A DNA stretch of 64,000 bases, taken from NCBI RefSeq assembly GCF_039545035.1, contig NZ_BAABRO010000003.1:372001-436000 (forward strand). Direction: 5' to 3'. Under the pieces are notes generated by a model, which had not been told where the DNA came from, ran no database searches, and saw only the letters and a list, made by a program, of their open reading frames with translations. This document shows, piece by piece, positions 17,425-25,858 of this stretch. The position numbers and the translations under genes are program-made. This stretch comes from Novipirellula caenicola. Lineage in GTDB: Bacteria; Planctomycetota; Planctomycetia; Pirellulales; Pirellulaceae. Position 1 is the stretch's first letter; every line of letters begins with the position of its first letter.

Positions 17425-18543
17425 GAACGAATCCTTCTCACATGAAACGAAGCGACCCGTTCGCCTCTCTTTAGCGAAAGTACAAAAAAATTGACATTCA
17501 GGTCCAGAGAAGAACGAAGCGGGGGAACGCGACGTTTTTCGTTGGATGGTGTCAGCAACGTTTGCGATGTCATTGCGTTTCGCTGCGATTCAGCCTGCAG
17601 CTCGCCGTGCAGCCGCTGACGTATGCTCTGGCCCCCGTCCTCCTGGCCCCCCGTCCTCCAAACCTTGCTCGAATCGCGATCCGTCCGAGCAATGGACACT
17701 TTTAATAGGGAAAGTACCGTTGCTTAGGTGAAACAGTGGCTCTTATGGGGAGGTGGTGCTGCCCAGGAGGGACCGAGAGGCGTTGGCCTGTGGCCCCGCC
17801 ATCTCCGTCATCACTTGGCGGTGCGTGATTCACTGCAGCGGTCGCGATGTTTGCGTCGTCCCCCTGCCCTGCCCCCCCTTCGCCGGGGTTCTTTCCGTTT
17901 TGACACGGTCGATGTGGTTTTAAAGACAACGAAAATTCAGGAATCTTCGTTGCACATTTCATGGAGTCTTTGATCGCTGCAAGGAGAGGGTTAAGGGACA
18001 GAACGCTACCGTCGGCGTTCACGCGTTTCCCGAGACCTGCTCGCAGTGGCAATGATCGATCCCTTGCTCTATAGACCTAGGGCGCCGGAAATTTTGACGC
18101 TGCTTCGGATCGGTGTACATTGCGGAGCACCGTGGTGGTGAAGCGATGTCCACCGCGTTTGTTCTCGAGTGTGTCGAGACAGAAGAAATGAAACCGAATG
18201 GGAAACACAAGTCCTGCAGAGTCATTGTGGTTGCATGATTGGTGGCAATTCACATCGGCGATGTGTTGGTGGTTCGAAAAAGTATCACCTCGTAGCAGAT
18301 TTGTACCACTTCCGTTTCATAATTCTGTTTTTTTTCCCTCCCCACACACAAATCAATTCAAGCTTGTTACTTTTCAGCCTCATGCAGTTTGCATTTCCGC
18401 GACACGCCATGAAGTGGTTGGGGGTGAAACGTGACGGGTGCTTTACGTTGGCTTGGCAATCCGTCTTTGTGTTTTCTTAGTGATTCTTTCGAAATCGATC
18501 GATCAGACCGTATTTAATTCCATTCTTGTATAAGGGGAGACAG
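17425..18543. other. 1.1-kb gene-free region
   Basis: No convincing gene, tRNA or known RNA is seen on either strand; short open frames lack ribosome sites and have no protein-like composition. It must carry the promoters of flhA (minus) and of the first DUF1559 gene (plus). It contains a double KOPS-like octamer (17862-17874) and a pyrimidine-rich run near 18331-18348. An unannotated small RNA cannot be excluded. Confidence 0.5.
17862..17874 (-). other. Double GGGCAGGG octamer (KOPS-like)
   Basis: Two overlapping minus-strand copies in a gene-free region. See the finding on strand polarity. Confidence 0.6.
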
Positions 18544-19644
18544 ATGAAGCGTGTGACGAAAGACAAGTACGCAGGTTTTACTTTGGTTGAGCTGTTAGTG
18601 GTAATTGCCATTATCGGCGTATTGGTTGGGCTGCTGTTGCCGGCGGTGCAGGCGGCTCGCGAAGCTGCGCGTCGGATGCAGTGTTCCAACCATATGAAGC
18701 AGTTGGGATTGGCCCTGCAGAACTATCACTCGACATACGATCAGTTTCCTGCCGGGGCGGTCGATTTTCATGGCTATTCCTTCGGCGCGTCTCGCTCGGT
18801 CAGCGCGGCGATCTTCATCATGCCGTTCATGGAAATGAATTCGCTGTACGAAGCGTTCGTCGAAGACGCCAAGATCGCCGTGCCTGAATCGGGAGCCTGG
18901 GAAAGTCCTTCGCTGCAAGCGGCCGGGCCTCAATCATCGTTCCTTTGCCCATCGGCCGCCAACGCCGATGGAACCGCGGTCAATGGGGTGTCGAAGTGTC
19001 ACTATGTCTTTAGTACCGGAGACGCGATGTGGCATAACGCGAGAAACGATTCGCAAGAGTCCAGTACCTACTCACGCATTGATTCACGCAGCATGTTCGT
19101 TCCGCAGATTGACGGCGAGCGAAATTCAAAACGGCGTTTTCGAGATTTGCTCGATGGCACCAGCAACACGATCGCTATGAGTGAGGTTGCCGGAACGCCG
19201 CGAGACGTCGCCTTCGTCAAAGGGGACGTCGCCAGTTTTAATGGGATGTATGACGGCACCACCGCGCTACCGGGGCCTTGCTTGACCGCGCCGCTGGACG
19301 CGAACAACCCTCGTCTGTATCAAAACGGCGCCGACTGTTGGCGAGGGCTGATCCTGGGTGACGGGCGAACGATCAACAATCGCTTCACTACCACGCTGCC
19401 TCCGAACTCGTACTCGTGTGCTTACGGCGGCGGTAACGACAGTTGGGGGACGTATTCGCCGTCGAGCGAACATCAGGGAGGCGTGCAGACGTTGATGTTC
19501 GATGGAGCCGTTCGCTTCATCACCGATTCGATCGATTCGGGGGACCTCAATGCTCGCCAAGTGACCAGCGGAGAAAGTCCATACGGTGTTTGGGGCGCGA
19601 TGGGATCACCCGCAGGTAGTGAGACCAAGATGTTTTCAAACTAG
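18544..19644 (+). CDS. DUF1559 prepilin-like protein, copy 1
   Basis: 366 residues. The N-terminus has a type IV prepilin signal: GFTLVELLVVIAIIGVLVG, with processing expected before the Phe. It is followed by the family motif LLPAVQAAREAARRMQCSN and, near the C-terminus, the H-x9-DG signature (HQGGVQTLMFDG). DUF1559 proteins are expanded in Planctomycetes and Verrucomicrobia and are thought to form pseudopilus-like or surface structures; a specific role is not known. ATG 18544 sits behind AAGGGGAGAC, better than the ATG at 18526. It pairs with the lipoprotein gene 61 bp downstream, and the pair is repeated at 20842-22505. Confidence 0.92.
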   Translation: MKRVTKDKYAGFTLVELLVVIAIIGVLVGLLLPAVQAAREAARRMQCSNHMKQLGLALQNYHSTYDQFPAGAVDFHGYSFGASRSVSAAIFIMPFMEMNSLYEAFVEDAKIAVPESGAWESPSLQAAGPQSSFLCPSAANADGTAVNGVSKCHYVFSTGDAMWHNARNDSQESSTYSRIDSRSMFVPQIDGERNSKRRFRDLLDGTSNTIAMSEVAGTPRDVAFVKGDVASFNGMYDGTTALPGPCLTAPLDANNPRLYQNGADCWRGLILGDGRTINNRFTTTLPPNSYSCAYGGGNDSWGTYSPSSEHQGGVQTLMFDGAVRFITDSIDSGDLNARQVTSGESPYGVWGAMGSPAGSETKMFSN

Positions 19645-19705
19645 TTTCCGTTCCATTGGTTCCGCATGCATGCGGCGTGTTCATTTCATTTGAGTTGAGG
19701 AGCTT

Positions 19706-20191
19706 ATGTTTTTAAATCTACCTCGGTTGGCATTCTTGGGGACCGTGTTGTCGGTCTTGGTTGGTTGTGCAAGCGAAGAGATGCCGGAGGGACTTCCGGA
19801 ACTCTATCCCGTGACTCTCACGGTACATCAGGGTGGTGCGCCGCTGTCCGGAGCGAGTGTGCAGCTGATCGCAGCGGATCCTACACTTAGCAAGTGGGTG
19901 ACCGGCGGCAGCACAGATGAGAACGGCGAGGCTGTCGTGATGACCCATGGCAAGTACGCCGGCGCTCCAGCGGGGAAGTTCAAGGTGACCGTGAATAAAA
20001 CCCAAACCGAAGGCAGTGCCAACGGGAACGATCCCAGCGTTTCAAGCCAGGTCATCATGTTCGATCTGGTTGACGCCAAGTACCGAGTCGTGACCACCAC
20101 TCCGATCGAAGTCGAAGTCACCGCCGGCGAAAACAAGCTGGACGCGATCGAGGTCGGCGCGGCGGTCAAAGACGCAGCGGCGAAGCTGTAA
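19706..20191 (+). CDS. Small lipoprotein, cassette copy 1
   Basis: 161 residues. Lipoprotein signal peptide with lipobox LVGC (Cys at about residue 21), so it should be membrane-anchored outside the cytoplasm. The rest is a small beta-rich domain of the carboxypeptidase-regulatory/transthyretin-like kind: VTLTVHQGGAPLSGASVQLI, DENGEAVVMTHGKYAGAPAG, KFKVTVNKT. Such proteins usually accompany DUF1559 genes in planctomycetes. GAGGAG lies 3 nt before ATG. The last 89 bp are identical to the second copy (22416-22504), much closer than the rest of the gene. Confidence 0.85.
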   Translation: MFLNLPRLAFLGTVLSVLVGCASEEMPEGLPELYPVTLTVHQGGAPLSGASVQLIAADPTLSKWVTGGSTDENGEAVVMTHGKYAGAPAGKFKVTVNKTQTEGSANGNDPSVSSQVIMFDLVDAKYRVVTTTPIEVEVTAGENKLDAIEVGAAVKDAAAKL

Positions 20192-20841
20192 AAACTTACG
20201 ACCAGCCGATGGCGTGGCTATCGATAGGGCATGTTCGCAAGCTTCCAGGGACGATCTATGGTCGTCCCGCTGCCCTGCCCTATCGTAAGCCGCTCCGTTG
20301 CAGCGAGTCATACATTCGAAATTGACCGGGCGGCTCACGCCGCACCGCGATAAAAACCACCCTGTTCGTGTGAAAGTAGATGGCATTGGCCTTACGGCCT
20401 CTAGATCGTCACTGAAATTAGCCTCGTTTTTCGCTTATATCAATCTCTATAGAGCATTCGCAATAACGATTGGCTCCGCAAATTTCACAGCCGCAACATA
20501 GTTGACCTGCCGACAACGATTCGGTTGGACGACTCTTCTCCGGCGTTGCTGCGCATCTTGCAACTCGTGTTGTTAACAAAGTATCGGTTTACGATAACGG
20601 TGTACCGTTTTGCTTGCCTGATTTAGTTTTTTCATGATTTGAACCCCACGAGTGATTAAAGGCGTGTTAATTTCGCGTCTTCACTGCCAGTACCTCTCCA
20701 CCCGGTCGCTTCAGTTAACGTCTATAGAGAAGGAAGTGGCTGGTTGAGAATGCGGTCACAGGCGGCGATTTGTGACAAGTGATTTTGCTTGTCCCAATTT
20801 CGAGAACAGTTTTTTCACATTGTGTTATTAAGGGCGGACAA
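20192..20841. other. Gene-free region between cassettes, with repeat C
   Basis: No gene seen. It holds repeat C copy 2 (20285-20352), a single KOPS-like octamer (20273-20280, minus strand), and the upstream region of the second cassette. The part after about 20480 is AT-richer and probably holds the promoter; no clear -35/-10 pair stood out. Confidence 0.5.
20285..20352 (+). repeat. Dispersed repeat C, copy 2
   Basis: Matches 12472-12538 with the shared words GTTGCAGCG and ACCGGGCGGCTC in the same spacing. Downstream, 20377-20399 (AAAGTAGATGGCATTGGC) is found inverted at 12439-12461. Confidence 0.6.
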
Positions 20842-21939
20842 ATGAATCGTGAAGCAAAGCGTAGATTTACAGGTTTTACTTTAGTCGAGTTGCTTGTGGT
20901 GATCGCAATCATCGGCGTATTGGTCGGGCTGCTTCTGCCCGCGGTGCAGGCTGCGCGTGAGGCGGCACGTCGCATGCAATGTTCCAATAATATGAAACAA
21001 TTGGGGTTGGCGATCCAAAATTACCACTCCGCCTACAGCCAATTTCCTGCTGGCGCAGTGGATTTTCATGGCTTTTCACGCAACAGCCGCACAGTCAGCG
21101 CAGCGATCTTCTTGATGCCGTTTATGGAGATGAATTCGCTTCACGACGCGTTTGTCGAAGACGCCAAAAAGGCGACACCGGGATCTGGTCCCTGGCAAAG
21201 CGTGGCACTGCAAGAGGCCGGACCCCAAGCTGCGTTCCTCTGCCCATCAGCACAAAATGCCGATGGTACGGCGATCAACGGTATCTCGAAGTGCCATTAT
21301 GTCTTTAGCACCGGTGATGCCATGTGGCATAACGCGAGAAATGATTCTCAGGAAGGAAGCAAGTACGCCCGGATTGATCCACGCGGCCCGTTCATTCCTC
21401 GGCTGAACGGCGAACGAAATTCGGTTCGTCGTTTTCGTGACCTTCTTGATGGAACCAGCAATACCATTGCGATGAGTGAAGTTGCGGCAACGCCCCGCGA
21501 TCAAGCGTTTGTCAAAGGCGATGTCGCTAGTTTCAATGGAATGTATGACGGAACATCGGCGCTTCCCGGTCCCTGCTTGACCGCACCGCTGGATCCAAAT
21601 AATCCACGTCAATATCAAAACGGCGCGGATTGCTGGCGTGGTTTGATTCTCGGCGATGGCCGGACCGTCAACAATCGCTTCACCACCACCCTGCCTCCGA
21701 ACTCGTACTCGTGTGCCTACGGCGGGGGGAACGATAGCTGGGGGACCTATTCGCCGTCGAGCGAACATCAGGGAGGCGTGCAGACGTTGATGTTCGATGG
21801 AGCCGTTCGCTTTATCACCGACTCGATCGATTCGGGCGACCTCAACGCACGTCAAGTCACCTCCGGCCAAAGTCCGTACGGGATTTGGGGAGCGATGGGA
21901 TCGATGGACGGAAAAGAAACCGTCTCGTATGACGGTTGA
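20842..21939 (+). CDS. DUF1559 prepilin-like protein, copy 2
   Basis: 365 residues, paralogue of the protein at 18544-19644 along its whole length. Same prepilin signal GFTLVELLVVIAIIGVLVG, same LLPAVQAAREAARRMQCSN, same H-x9-DG tail. Differences cluster in the middle, for example around the SRNSRTVSAAIFLMPFMEMN and GPWQSVALQEAGPQ segments. The DNA is patchy: about 65 bp around the H-x9-DG motif is identical in both copies, while neighbouring parts differ at many third positions. ATG 20842 is chosen because AAGGGCGGACA precedes it and the prepilin leader is then of normal length. Followed 92 bp later by its lipoprotein gene. Confidence 0.92.
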   Translation: MNREAKRRFTGFTLVELLVVIAIIGVLVGLLLPAVQAAREAARRMQCSNNMKQLGLAIQNYHSAYSQFPAGAVDFHGFSRNSRTVSAAIFLMPFMEMNSLHDAFVEDAKKATPGSGPWQSVALQEAGPQAAFLCPSAQNADGTAINGISKCHYVFSTGDAMWHNARNDSQEGSKYARIDPRGPFIPRLNGERNSVRRFRDLLDGTSNTIAMSEVAATPRDQAFVKGDVASFNGMYDGTSALPGPCLTAPLDPNNPRQYQNGADCWRGLILGDGRTVNNRFTTTLPPNSYSCAYGGGNDSWGTYSPSSEHQGGVQTLMFDGAVRFITDSIDSGDLNARQVTSGQSPYGIWGAMGSMDGKETVSYDG

Positions 21940-22031
21940 AACCGCTCTGTCTCACTTCCATTTCTCACCACATGATCACAATCCATGTGGATTCGATGAT
22001 GATTTCCATTTCATAACGTAGGTGTCTATAG

Positions 22032-22505
22032 ATGTATCGTTTTTCAGTTTATGTCGTACTGTTCGCAGTGTTTACAGGGTGTGCTTCCGAAGAAAAACCT
22101 GATGGGCTTCCCGTGCTCTATCCGGCCGAGGTTACCGTGCATCAAGGAGGCGCCCCGTTGGCCGGCGCCAGCGTCCAGCTCATTTCAACTGACCCCTCGC
22201 TTAGCAAGTGGGTCTCAGGCGGAAGCACGAACGAGAACGGCGAAGCCGTGATCATGACGCATGGAAAGTACCTTGGTGCGCCGGCGGGTAAGTTTAAAGT
22301 GACCGTGAACAAGACTCAGATCGAAGGTAGTGCGACAGGCAACGACCCAGGATCTTCAAACGAAACCAAAATGTTCGATCTTGTTGACGCCAAGTACCGA
22401 GCAGTGACCACCACCCCGATCGAAGTCGAAGTCACCGCCGGCGAAAACAAGCTGGACGCGATCGAGGTCGGCGCGGCGGTCAAAGACGCAGCGGCGAAGC
22501 TGTAG
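22032..22505 (+). CDS. Small lipoprotein, cassette copy 2
   Basis: 157 residues, paralogue of the protein at 19706-20191. Lipobox FTGC after a short hydrophobic leader (FSVYVVLFAVFTGC). The same beta-rich domain follows, with VHQGGAPLAGASVQLI and ENGEAVIMTHGKYLGAPAG. The C-terminal 29 residues are identical to copy 1 and so is the DNA. A strong terminator follows 44 bp after the stop, so this cassette ends here. Confidence 0.85.
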   Translation: MYRFSVYVVLFAVFTGCASEEKPDGLPVLYPAEVTVHQGGAPLAGASVQLISTDPSLSKWVSGGSTNENGEAVIMTHGKYLGAPAGKFKVTVNKTQIEGSATGNDPGSSNETKMFDLVDAKYRAVTTTPIEVEVTAGENKLDAIEVGAAVKDAAAKL

Positions 22506-22548
22506 GTCACCCACCACACGGAACCGTTTTCATAGCCGGATGAATCCA

Positions 22549-22593
22549 CGCGGTGAGGGAAGTGTCAATCACTTTCCTCACCGCGTTTTTTTT
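22549..22593 (+). terminator. Strong rho-independent terminator
   Basis: Arms 22549-22564 and 22570-22585 give a 16-bp stem with one G-T wobble, loop TCAAT, followed by eight T. It ends the second DUF1559 cassette and faces the convergent ThuA-like gene. Confidence 0.93.
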
Positions 22594-22618
22594 ATGGAGT
22601 GGATGATCTCACGGTCTA

Positions 22619-23386
22619 CTATTTCTTGATCTTCGATTCCTCGAGCGACCAACGGATGGCGTTTTTCAGTAGCGTTGGCAGCACATCGCCGGCGAAGTCA
22701 TCGCGGTGACCCAGCGAGGTATAAAACGATTTGCCACCATCGGCTCGAGTGAAGGTCCATGCCACCGGCTCACTCCCCTGCCCTTCCACTTTGCCATCCA
22801 TCAGCACAACGGCGGCCTCGGCAAGCGGAGCGACTTTGTAGAGCGAGCCGCCCGCGAAAAACGGCTGCGTGCGGATGCCATCGAGAAGGGTTTTAGGGAT
22901 CGCGCCGTCGCTGCGAAAGGTGACCTTTGCTTTAAGATCATTGCCATAGTGATTGGTGTAGCTGCCGCCAAAGACTTTGGCGTCCCAATCGATCCATTGG
23001 TCGTGCCCGGCTGGCGGTTCTTCTTTCCGCAGCGAGAAGGCATGGTTCGCGGTGCGGATGCCAATCACCGGTTTGCCGCTGGCGACATAGTCGCGAATTA
23101 GATCCAATTGAGACTCGGGAAGCGCTCGGCGGCGAACACTGATCAACAACACATCGGCGTCCTTGACTGCGTCGATTCCATCGAGCGTGTTTTTGTCGTC
23201 TGGCTTGGCAAACACCATCGTCGTTCGATAGCGATCCTGCAGGTGTTGTTCCGCAAACTTGGGAAGCGTTTGATCGGTTTCGTATTCACGTTCTGCGATC
23301 AACATCACGACGTGAGGTTGTTCGGCTAATACGGGAGCGGCGACACAGACAGGAAGCAGTAACCAAAGCAGCGTGCGAAGACTCAT
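22619..23386 (-). CDS. Secreted ThuA-like protein
   Basis: 255 residues with a signal peptide (LLWLLLPVCVAAPVLA). The mature part has the ThuA (trehalose-utilization-like, glutamine-amidotransferase-like fold) pattern: VVMLIAEREYETDQTLPKFA, DADVLLISVRRRALPESQL, a GKPVIGIRTANHAF strand, and a C-terminal GKSFYTSLGHRDDF. In planctomycetes such domains are widespread in secreted sugar-related proteins; the reaction is not established. It stands alone, convergent with the cassette upstream. Confidence 0.82.
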   Translation of the reverse strand: MSLRTLLWLLLPVCVAAPVLAEQPHVVMLIAEREYETDQTLPKFAEQHLQDRYRTTMVFAKPDDKNTLDGIDAVKDADVLLISVRRRALPESQLDLIRDYVASGKPVIGIRTANHAFSLRKEEPPAGHDQWIDWDAKVFGGSYTNHYGNDLKAKVTFRSDGAIPKTLLDGIRTQPFFAGGSLYKVAPLAEAAVVLMDGKVEGQGSEPVAWTFTRADGGKSFYTSLGHRDDFAGDVLPTLLKNAIRWSLEESKIKK

Positions 23387-23517
23387 CGGGGAAATCCTAG
23401 TTCAAGGGGCGGGAAAGGTTTTCTAGCATAACTGCTGCGGATGGGCTCGGAAACAATGACTTCCATTGTCGTTGGATGCGATGTGATCCAACGTCAAGAT
23501 CGCGGAGCGATTAACGA

Positions 23518-25737
23518 CTATCCGCGGCTGCTGATCAAGATAATGGGGCAATCGGTTCGGTTGGCCAGTTCGCAGATGAAACTGCCAAACAGTTTTTCTC
23601 GTCGACCGACTCGCTGCACACCCAGGATCAACACGTCAGCCTCGTCGGCTTGTTTTGCAATCGTTTCGAGCGGTTGGTTGCTCTGCTGGATCTTCACGCT
23701 GGATTGCGAGCAGAGATCACGTGCCAAGTGACGTAGGTCTCGATTGGCACGTCGGATTGCATCATTCGCAGTGTCGGTCGGCATCACCCGCAGAAAGGTG
23801 ATGTCGCGTGGTGCCGATCGTTTCATGCTTCCCAACAACATCGCCAGCAGGTGTTCATGGCCTCCGCGACCGGCAATCGGCACAAGCACACGGCGTGCAT
23901 CTTTGAAGTGCCAGTTTTCGCGGGATCTTAAAATGACCACGTTGGCGTCAAGCTGCCCCAGCAGCGATTCGAGCTGAGCGGTCTGGCCATCTTCGCTGAT
24001 CTTACTCAACCCCAGCAGCACCGAATCACAGCGATGTAACCTCGCGACCCGATTGATCTCGGCCATCGGTTCGGCGGCGATTGTGGTCAACGCTTCGACG
24101 CGAATCCCCGATTCGTTCGAGGCTCGCAGCAGTTCGTGCATCACTTCTTGCGACCGCAGAATCGGTGCATGATCCGTCGCAGAGTCCCAATCGGCAGGTG
24201 GCACGACGATGGTTTGTGTCAACACGCGTCCAATCTCCGCAGGCACCAACGCGTCGGCCAATGAGATCATGGCTTCGGCGTTATTGGGGTTGGCGATCGG
24301 GACAAGGACCAACGGCGAGCGGCCACGGAGGGTCGAAAGTTCAGGATCGATCGCGATGCTGGTGATGTCCATCACGCGGGCACGCTGTGCGAAAAGGCCT
24401 AGGAACAACAGTCCGCCAATCGCGAGCCAGCCGACCGTGATTAGCCCCGCAGCGGGAACCACGATGCCTTGAAACACCGCGAGTCCCATGCACGCAAACC
24501 CGCCGACGACCGGGATCATCGGAAACCAGAGTGTGCGAAATGGTGGCGGATGGCGTCGACTTCGCCGCCGGATCAAAAACGTCAATAGATGGGAAATGGC
24601 GAAGGTGACCAGGAAGATCAAACTCGACGCAGCACCAGCGGCTCCCACATCCGGAAGCACCAAGGTGATCACCGAGACGAGCGAGGCCGTGACGACAATC
24701 GCCATCACCGGAGTGCCGCGATGAACGCTGATGACGCTCATGATCGGAGGTAACGCACGATCCGATGCCATCGCTCGAGCAATACGCGACGCCGCAAACA
24801 GATTCGCTTGTAGTGCCGAATACATCGACAACACGGCTGCGACAATCACAAACCAGTAGCCGGTCGGACCGAGGTAGGATTCTGCGGCGGTCGCGACGAT
24901 GCCTTCGGGGTTCTCGCGGGCCAGTTCGCTGATCGTTTGGCCTGGGGGCGTTCCGGCCGTGGTGATCACAAACAGCAGCGGTAGATAAATCGCCAACGCA
25001 ATCAACAACGACAACACCATGGCTCGCGGGATCGTTTTCGCTGGTTGGCGGACTTCTCCGCCCACCGCGGCAATCAAATCGAATCCTTGCAGTGCGATGA
25101 AGGTATAGCCCATCGCCTGGATCAATCCGCCAAAGCCAGCGGTAAAAAATGGTGTCAACGAGGTTGTCGTTTGGATCGTGCCTTGGCGGACGACCACAAC
25201 TAGGCCTGACAGGATCAACAGTGCGAACACCGCCACCTTGGCCACGTTCACCCAGTGGCCTCCGCCCGAGGATTTTCGCGTCAATCCGAATGCCAAGAAC
25301 ACCGTTGTCGCAATCGCCGCCGCGGTTTTGAACCACCCGGCGTGTAGCCAATCGGCTGCAGCGTCGCCGCGATACGCTTGCCAAAGATCGCTGGCCATGA
25401 TGATGGCAAAGTGGGCGAAGCCGATCGCATACAGCACCGAGGCGACGATCGAGGCAAACCACACGACCCAGCCGACGGCAAAGGCAGCTTCGACCGACAA
25501 CGCTTTTTTGGCAAACGTGTAAGTGCCGCCGGACTCGGGGAACTTTGACGCCATTTCCGCAAGACTGAGTGCGGTCAGCAGCGCGATCACGCCGTTCAGC
25601 GCGAACGCCAACATCGCAGCGGGACCGGTGGTTGCAAACGCAGTCCCCGCGAGTGCCAAGATGCCTCCGCCAACGATCGCTCCCACCCCGATTCCGGTGG
25701 CGCCGACAAGCCCGATGTGGCGTGAATGCGAAGTCAT
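23518..25737 (-). CDS. APC-family amino-acid transporter with C-terminal stress-protein domains
   Basis: 739 residues. Residues about 1-450 are an amino acid/polyamine/cation (APC) permease with 12 or more membrane spans; the first carries the family motif GVGAIVGGGILALAG. The C-terminal 270 residues are two universal-stress-protein (UspA-like) domains: LVLVPIANPNNAEAMISLA starts one, RRVLVPIAGRGGHEHLLAML the other, which ends with the nucleotide-binding-type pattern LGVQRVGRREKLFGSF. So transport of an amino acid or other cation is probably gated by a nucleotide-binding cytoplasmic tail. Start ATG 25737 is preferred to TTG 25767, giving a short tail before the first span. Confidence 0.88.
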   Translation of the reverse strand: MTSHSRHIGLVGATGIGVGAIVGGGILALAGTAFATTGPAAMLAFALNGVIALLTALSLAEMASKFPESGGTYTFAKKALSVEAAFAVGWVVWFASIVASVLYAIGFAHFAIIMASDLWQAYRGDAAADWLHAGWFKTAAAIATTVFLAFGLTRKSSGGGHWVNVAKVAVFALLILSGLVVVVRQGTIQTTTSLTPFFTAGFGGLIQAMGYTFIALQGFDLIAAVGGEVRQPAKTIPRAMVLSLLIALAIYLPLLFVITTAGTPPGQTISELARENPEGIVATAAESYLGPTGYWFVIVAAVLSMYSALQANLFAASRIARAMASDRALPPIMSVISVHRGTPVMAIVVTASLVSVITLVLPDVGAAGAASSLIFLVTFAISHLLTFLIRRRSRRHPPPFRTLWFPMIPVVGGFACMGLAVFQGIVVPAAGLITVGWLAIGGLLFLGLFAQRARVMDITSIAIDPELSTLRGRSPLVLVPIANPNNAEAMISLADALVPAEIGRVLTQTIVVPPADWDSATDHAPILRSQEVMHELLRASNESGIRVEALTTIAAEPMAEINRVARLHRCDSVLLGLSKISEDGQTAQLESLLGQLDANVVILRSRENWHFKDARRVLVPIAGRGGHEHLLAMLLGSMKRSAPRDITFLRVMPTDTANDAIRRANRDLRHLARDLCSQSSVKIQQSNQPLETIAKQADEADVLILGVQRVGRREKLFGSFICELANRTDCPIILISSRG

Positions 25738-25780
25738 CAAGGTCCCATGGTTTGCAGTCGTAGGCAAACCGCTTGCAACC

Positions 25781-25810
25781 CCAGACGTGGTGCGATGGCA
25801 TCACGTCTGG
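25781..25810. terminator. Perfect 9-bp hairpin after serA
   Basis: CCAGACGTG at 25781-25789 pairs with CACGTCTGG at 25802-25810. It stands between serA and the APC transporter gene, both read from the minus strand. It has no T-run, so it may be a weak or factor-dependent transcript end. Confidence 0.4.
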
Positions 25811-25858
25811 GAAAAGGCCTGTCGTGACGTCGACAATCTTAGGCCTTGGCAACCAAGT

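Noticed and set aside
18230-18300. Possible tRNA (GGTTCGAA-like word near 18269)
   Set aside because: No acceptor stem, anticodon arm or second conserved box can be built around it.
24341-25852. 503-codon open frame on the minus strand
   Set aside because: It is a shifted frame within the APC transporter gene; its product is extremely rich in Arg, Cys and His and has no membrane spans.
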